A DNA stretch of 10,037 nt. It comes from Planctomycetia bacterium. Its GTDB lineage: Bacteria > Planctomycetota > UBA11346. The stretch lies in the NCBI GenBank assembly GCA_005801395.1, contig SYDV01000528.1, positions 1 to 10,037 on the forward strand, in the 5' to 3' direction. The first letter of the stretch is position 1. Every line of letters starts with the position of its first letter. Below the pieces are notes generated by a model. The model was not told where the DNA came from and ran no database searches. It saw nothing but the letters and a program-made list of their open reading frames with translations. Shown here piece after piece: positions 6,920 through 10,037 of the stretch. Made by a program: the position numbers and the translations under genes.

Positions 6920-8692
6920 CTACTCCGGCAACAGCGTCAATGTAAGGCGACGAACATCCATCACCGATTTCCCTGGGATCGTTAGCGCACGCAACGTCAG
7001 GGCTCCTGTGCCTTTTTTCAGGTTTAATATTCCAAAATCGAGTGCTTTAAATGGCTTCATTTGGGATTCACCGTTAGGACGAGGGATAGTGTCTTGGTTG
7101 GTATTCAGCGGTGGATTCCACAACGTTGTGACAGTGGTTTGCAAACGCGCATCATGGAAACTTAGTTCAATGGTCGACCCAGGATCTGCACAGGTGTAAT
7201 CCATCTCGACTTGATAACGGCCACTAGTGACGACGTTTATTAACCACACCATGGAATCATCGGTAGCTGTCCAATTGACGAAGTACGAACAATTGGGGGC
7301 ACCAGAGCTACGCTTAACCTTGCCCATTGGTTCGCCATCACGCGCGGGCAACATCGTAATAGGAAATTCCGGATAGCCGACATCCAATGAACGTTGATCA
7401 ACCGTGGTACCCTTCACTTTCTTGGGAATATTGGCAGACACTTCGTCAAACCACGCTTTAGCAGCGGTTAATAATTTATTCGTTAGTTCCGGTTGTTGTT
7501 CATTAACACTTGTCGTCTGTCCTGGATCGGCGACCATATCGAATAATTTACCGGCTGCGTCCAAACGGTATTGCTGCGTGCGCACGGTGTATTTTCCCGC
7601 CCAAGTGCTAAACAACATGCGATCATCCCAAGTGACTGATTCCTTTTTCAACAATGGCGAGAGATCACGACCATCTAATGGTTTATCACCGACGCGTGGC
7701 ACCTTAGTAAGCGACAACAAGGTTGGCAGCAGATCAATTGCGGCACTAATTTGCGTAACCGTATGACCAGCGGGTAATTGAGCCGGCCAGCGAATAAACA
7801 GCGGCGAGCGAATGCCACCTTCATCAGTCGATCCTTTTTTACCTTTCATGCCTCCGGTATAGCGACTAGAATTGGGGCCGTTATCAGAAAAATACAACAC
7901 GATGGTATTATCTGCAATTTTGAGATCTGCTAATTTATTAAGCACGCGACCAACATTCCAATCCTGATTTTTGACCATCGCTAAAGCACAGCGCGTTTCA
8001 TCTGCTTTTTCTTGTTTCGCGTCCGTTGCTGCCTGGGTAATCGGCATATCTTTATATTGTGCCCAATTTTCTGCCGGGGCAGCCCACGGTGAATGTGGCG
8101 TAGTAAAAGGAATATAGCAGAAAAACGGGACGTCCTTTTTTTCGTCAATAAATCGCAACGCTTCATTGGTACACACATCGACAATGTAACCAGTCGTGCT
8201 TATCATTTTACCGTTACGTTCCAAAGGAGCATCAAAATACTCGCCCCAATGACCAGAGCTGTGGCCAAAATATTCATTAAAACCACGCGCCATTGGATGG
8301 TACGGCCATTGACTACCATTATGACATTTACCAAAAGCTCCCGTGGCATATCCAGCCGCTTTCAGCGCATCAGCCAGGGTTTTTTCATCCACATTTAAAC
8401 GCTCTTGTCCGGTCGAAACGCCATGAACACCACCACGCATATGATAACGCCCAGTCAAAAATTCAGCCCGCGTTGGCGAACAAACCGGACAAACATAAAA
8501 ACGATCTACCGTCACCCCCTGTTGAGCAATTGAATCAATATTGGTTGTCGCAATTTGTTTATTACCGTTGTGACTGTAATCGCCCCAACCCGCATCGTCG
8601 GCCAGAAATACAATCACGTTGGGCTTCCGTTCGGCAGCAACTGCACCAATGACGGCGAGCAAGGTGAGGGTAAGCGCAAAAATACTACGCAT
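6920..8692 (-). CDS. Secreted formylglycine-dependent sulfatase with C-terminal beta domain
   Basis: This 590-residue protein is a type I sulfatase of the arylsulfatase A/alkaline phosphatase superfamily, which hydrolyses sulfate esters, commonly on polysaccharides. Residues 1-20 form a signal peptide ending in AVAA, so it is exported. DD at 32-33 binds the metal. CSPTR at 71-75 inside CSPTRAEFLTGR is the signature whose Cys71 is converted to formylglycine. GKCHNG (K122) and TTPHSPW (H200) match conserved active-site Lys and His segments. FSDNGPN holds the metal ligands D270 and N271. The catalytic part ends near 430. About 130 further residues, with a Gly/Tyr-containing stretch (GRYQVEMDY, 491-499), resemble a carbohydrate-binding-type jelly roll. 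The ATG at 8692 has AGAGAG upstream at about 7 nt. The activating enzyme and other polysaccharide genes are not in the window, and the substrate cannot be told. Confidence 0.93.
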   Translation of the reverse strand: MRSIFALTLTLLAVIGAVAAERKPNVIVFLADDAGWGDYSHNGNKQIATTNIDSIAQQGVTVDRFYVCPVCSPTRAEFLTGRYHMRGGVHGVSTGQERLNVDEKTLADALKAAGYATGAFGKCHNGSQWPYHPMARGFNEYFGHSSGHWGEYFDAPLERNGKMISTTGYIVDVCTNEALRFIDEKKDVPFFCYIPFTTPHSPWAAPAENWAQYKDMPITQAATDAKQEKADETRCALAMVKNQDWNVGRVLNKLADLKIADNTIVLYFSDNGPNSSRYTGGMKGKKGSTDEGGIRSPLFIRWPAQLPAGHTVTQISAAIDLLPTLLSLTKVPRVGDKPLDGRDLSPLLKKESVTWDDRMLFSTWAGKYTVRTQQYRLDAAGKLFDMVADPGQTTSVNEQQPELTNKLLTAAKAWFDEVSANIPKKVKGTTVDQRSLDVGYPEFPITMLPARDGEPMGKVKRSSGAPNCSYFVNWTATDDSMVWLINVVTSGRYQVEMDYTCADPGSTIELSFHDARLQTTVTTLWNPPLNTNQDTIPRPNGESQMKPFKALDFGILNLKKGTGALTLRALTIPGKSVMDVRRLTLTLLPE

Positions 8693-8709
8693 GGAAGGCT
8701 CTCTTTCTT

Positions 8710-8865
8710 TTAAATTCGGATTATAAATTGGATGCTGACAATGAAATCACCCACGTCCACTCGTGTTGATCTTACCCCATTATTACTAATGAATCGAACC
8801 TTCGCTGCCCACTTGGTAACAGTAAACTCACTAGTGGTTCCTGTACCCTTTGTCGTTTTTTTCAT
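8710..8865 (-). CDS. Doubtful small ORF or gene remnant upstream of the sulfatase
   Basis: A frame from ATG 8865 would encode 51 residues beginning MKKTTKGTG. It can be extended to a TTG at 8898 for 62 residues, after an in-frame TAG. It stops 17 nt before the sulfatase ATG. The composition (GTGTTSEFTVTKW, then VRFISNN and RVDVGDFIVSIQF) has alternating beta-strand character and resembles the end of an extracellular beta domain more than random sequence. In the overlapping frame just upstream, an ATG opens a 21-residue peptide, MENLNNSQGVWTLTEADLLL plus one Leu. The pair might therefore be a frameshifted relic of one gene. No strong ribosome site precedes ATG 8865. It could also be non-coding leader of the sulfatase transcript. 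Confidence 0.25.
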   Translation of the reverse strand: MKKTTKGTGTTSEFTVTKWAAKVRFISNNGVRSTRVDVGDFIVSIQFIIRI

Positions 8866-8966
8866 AAAAGTAGAAGATCCGCTTCGGTTAATGTCCAAAC
8901 ACCTTGGCTATTATTTAAATTCTCCATTACGTGAACATGTATGATTTGTCTACATTCGTCTGACCT

Positions 8967-8988
8967 GTCCTAGGACCGACTAATAGTC
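8967..8988. promoter_or_regulatory. Two adjacent short palindromes, possible operator
   Basis: GTCCTAGGAC (8967-8976) is a perfect 10-bp palindrome. It is followed after one base by GACTAATAGTC (8978-8988), a palindrome around a single central A. They lie upstream of both divergent genes, roughly 275 bp from the sulfatase start. Such paired dyads can be regulator sites, but neither matches an operator I recognise. Confidence 0.25.
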
Positions 8989-9057
8989 ATCCCCTTATCG
9001 TCATTGCTCATTTACCATTTCGTCTAAAGAAAAATCGCCACACCTGTCACGCTACAA

Positions 9058-9196
9058 GCGATAACATATTTAAACCCATGGCGCTCGAACCGTATTGATG
9101 TCCGCTCTCAACGCTGCGTGAAATGCATCAATACATGCCCTGTTATCGCGGAGAACCACTTCGCTCATCTGTGATTCTTAGGCAAAACGGCGATAA
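9058..9196 (+). ncRNA. Candidate structured leader with two alternative folds
   Basis: Fold A: GCGATAACA (9058-9066) pairs perfectly with TGTTATCGC (9141-9149), enclosing GTATTGATG (9092-9100) paired with CATCAATAC (9126-9134). Fold B reuses the middle strand: TTATCGC (9143-9149) pairs with GCGATAA (9190-9196), enclosing AGAACCAC (9152-9159) paired with GTGATTCT (9171-9178) with one mismatch. The folds share 9143-9149, so they exclude each other, as in riboswitches and attenuators. The region ends 167 nt before the FadL-like start on the same strand. I recognise no known RNA family. It could also be DNA structure or chance. Confidence 0.3.
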
Positions 9197-9316
9197 GCGC
9201 TCAATCTCGTATAAGGAATGACGATCTTCCCCCTGTGAAGTCAGCACATCACTGCCAAACTCTGCCGTGTTCGCGTTTACCAGATTTAAGTTCAAGCCAC
9301 CTATCCTCGTCACACT

Positions 9317-9338
9317 TCAAGCTAGCCACTCGGCTTGA
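9317..9338 (+). promoter_or_regulatory. Small hairpin upstream of the FadL-like start
   Basis: TCAAGC (9317-9322) faces GCTTGA (9333-9338) with a 10-nt loop. An alternative upstream partner TCAAGCC (9292-9298) can pair with GGCTTGA (9332-9338). The hairpin ends 16 nt before the AGGA ribosome site (9354-9357). It might influence translation or be incidental. Confidence 0.2.
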
Positions 9339-9363
9339 TTGGTCTCCGTCACTAGGAATTTTA

Positions 9364-10037
9364 ATGCAACGAAGAGCTATCTCGCCCACCTTGCATTTAC
9401 TCGCTAGCGGAATTTTTTATTCCTGCGTCCCTAATTATGCCGCTGAAGGTACTCGATTAATTGGCACTGGTCCTATTCAAGTCAGCACTGCTGGCGCGGG
9501 TGTTGCGGCACCACAAAATTCAAGTTGGTTGTCCCTCAATCCCGCAGGATTGGTGGGGCTATCAGACAGCGTGGATGTCAGCACTGATGTCATTCAAGGA
9601 CGAGCCAGTTTGACACCGAATGGCTTACTAGGAAATAATACGGCTGGACGCATTGAAGATGATGTGGTTGTTTACGCGCCAGCGGCAACTGTGGTGAATA
9701 AAATTAATGAAAATGACACCATCGCGCTAGGATTTTACACCGTATCAGGTCTCGCCGTTGGATATCCTTCATCTCGTAGCTCTCCTGGTGCGGCCGGTGG
9801 ATTTGACCGACGCGCTGAACAACGGTTTATTACGACTAGCGCGGCTTATGCGCGACGCGTCACTGATCAGCTGTCTGCCGCGCTCGCATTAAATTTAAAT
9901 TACGTCGATCTGCGCTCTGATTCTATTGTTGCCAGCGGAGCACAAACCAGCGGCACTTTTGATATGGATTCGGCTTTAGGCGCTGGTTTTTCCCTGTCTC
10001 TTTTTCAACATTTCGATCAGGTCAGTTTTGGCGCGAT
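9364..10037 (+). CDS. FadL/OmpP1-family outer membrane transport protein (5' part)
   Basis: The reading frame starts at ATG 9364, 6 nt after AGGA (9354-9357), and stays open to the window edge, giving 224 codons of the N-terminal part. It resembles the FadL/OmpP1/TodX family, beta-barrel outer-membrane proteins that import hydrophobic molecules such as long-chain fatty acids or aromatic hydrocarbons. An N-terminal export signal appears to end near NYAA (24-27). It is followed by the family-like plug segment STAGAGVAAPQNSSWLSLNPAGL (residues 41-63), where the N-P-A-G/A motif is characteristic. Later strands alternate in hydrophobicity (TIALGFYTVSG, SAALALNLNYVDL). A Cys at 21 lacks a proper lipobox. 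The cargo is unknown. It is transcribed divergently from the sulfatase. Confidence 0.7.
   Translation, partial: MQRRAISPTLHLLASGIFYSCVPNYAAEGTRLIGTGPIQVSTAGAGVAAPQNSSWLSLNPAGLVGLSDSVDVSTDVIQGRASLTPNGLLGNNTAGRIEDDVVVYAPAATVVNKINENDTIALGFYTVSGLAVGYPSSRSSPGAAGGFDRRAEQRFITTSAAYARRVTDQLSAALALNLNYVDLRSDSIVASGAQTSGTFDMDSALGAGFSLSLFQHFDQVSFGA

Larger units (their letters stand above)
8693..9363. other. Divergent intergenic interval between sulfatase and FadL-like genes
   Basis: This 671-bp interval holds the sulfatase ribosome site (near 8700-8705), a doubtful small - strand ORF (8710-8865), two neighbouring short palindromes (8967-8988), and a nest of inverted repeats (9058-9196). It also holds a TCAAGC/GCTTGA hairpin close to the FadL-like start. 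No tRNA, rRNA or convincing longer gene is seen on either strand. A TATAAG at 9210-9215 could be a -10 box for the rightward gene, but no matching -35 is clear. Confidence 0.6.

Noticed and set aside
8732..8944. 70-aa + strand ORF upstream of the FadL-like gene
   Set aside because: It lies antisense to the small - strand frame, lacks a ribosome site and has no recognisable pattern.
9058..9149. Integron attC-like site (palindromic 92-bp element with GATAAC/GTTATC ends)
   Set aside because: The 3' arm reads GTTATCG, which does not fit the GTTRRRY core, and the 5' arm does not fit RYYYAAC. No integrase or cassette array is present.
9364..9450. Lipoprotein signal (Cys21) in the FadL-like protein
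   Set aside because: The residues before the cysteine are FYS, not a lipobox. An ordinary signal-peptidase site after NYAA fits better.

Overview
The window is a bacterial chromosome segment of moderate base composition from a Gram-negative (outer-membrane) lineage. Three things suggest the PVC superphylum (Verrucomicrobia, Planctomycetes, Lentisphaerae or Kiritimatiellae): a secreted formylglycine-type sulfatase with an extra C-terminal beta-rich domain, a type III (CoaX) rather than type I pantothenate kinase, and intergenic arrays of a degenerate NTCGGAC heptamer. This placement is an inference; no rRNA or other phylogenetic marker was checked.

Layout from left to right. Bases 1-93 may be the last 30 codons of a + strand gene, followed by a hairpin (182-214). 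On the - strand lie an aldose-1-epimerase-like protein (299-1279) and then a compact dut-coaX pair (dUTPase 2270-2719, CoaX 1457-2254, 15 nt apart), transcribed leftward. A 26-bp element lies 2 bp past the coaX stop and recurs, inverted and perfect, about 60 bp upstream of dut. Between dut and smc is a 451-bp gene-free stretch with that element in tandem and a separate array of 17 exact 7-bp units. A complete smc gene (3171-6866, +) follows and converges on a secreted sulfatase (6920-8692, -). A 671-bp divergent interval carries a doubtful small ORF, two short palindromes and a nested set of inverted repeats that could form two mutually exclusive folds. The window ends inside a FadL/OmpP1-like outer-membrane protein gene (9364 onward, +).

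Functionally these are mostly core genes: nucleotide-pool sanitation (Dut), coenzyme A synthesis (CoaX) and chromosome condensation (SMC). They are joined to carbohydrate or envelope genes (epimerase-like protein, sulfatase, FadL-like porin). No mobile element, phage, defence or secondary-metabolism cluster is visible, and I found no convincing new multi-gene system. What deserves a second look is non-coding: the heptamer and 26-bp repeats confined to gene borders, and the possible structured leader upstream of the FadL-like gene.
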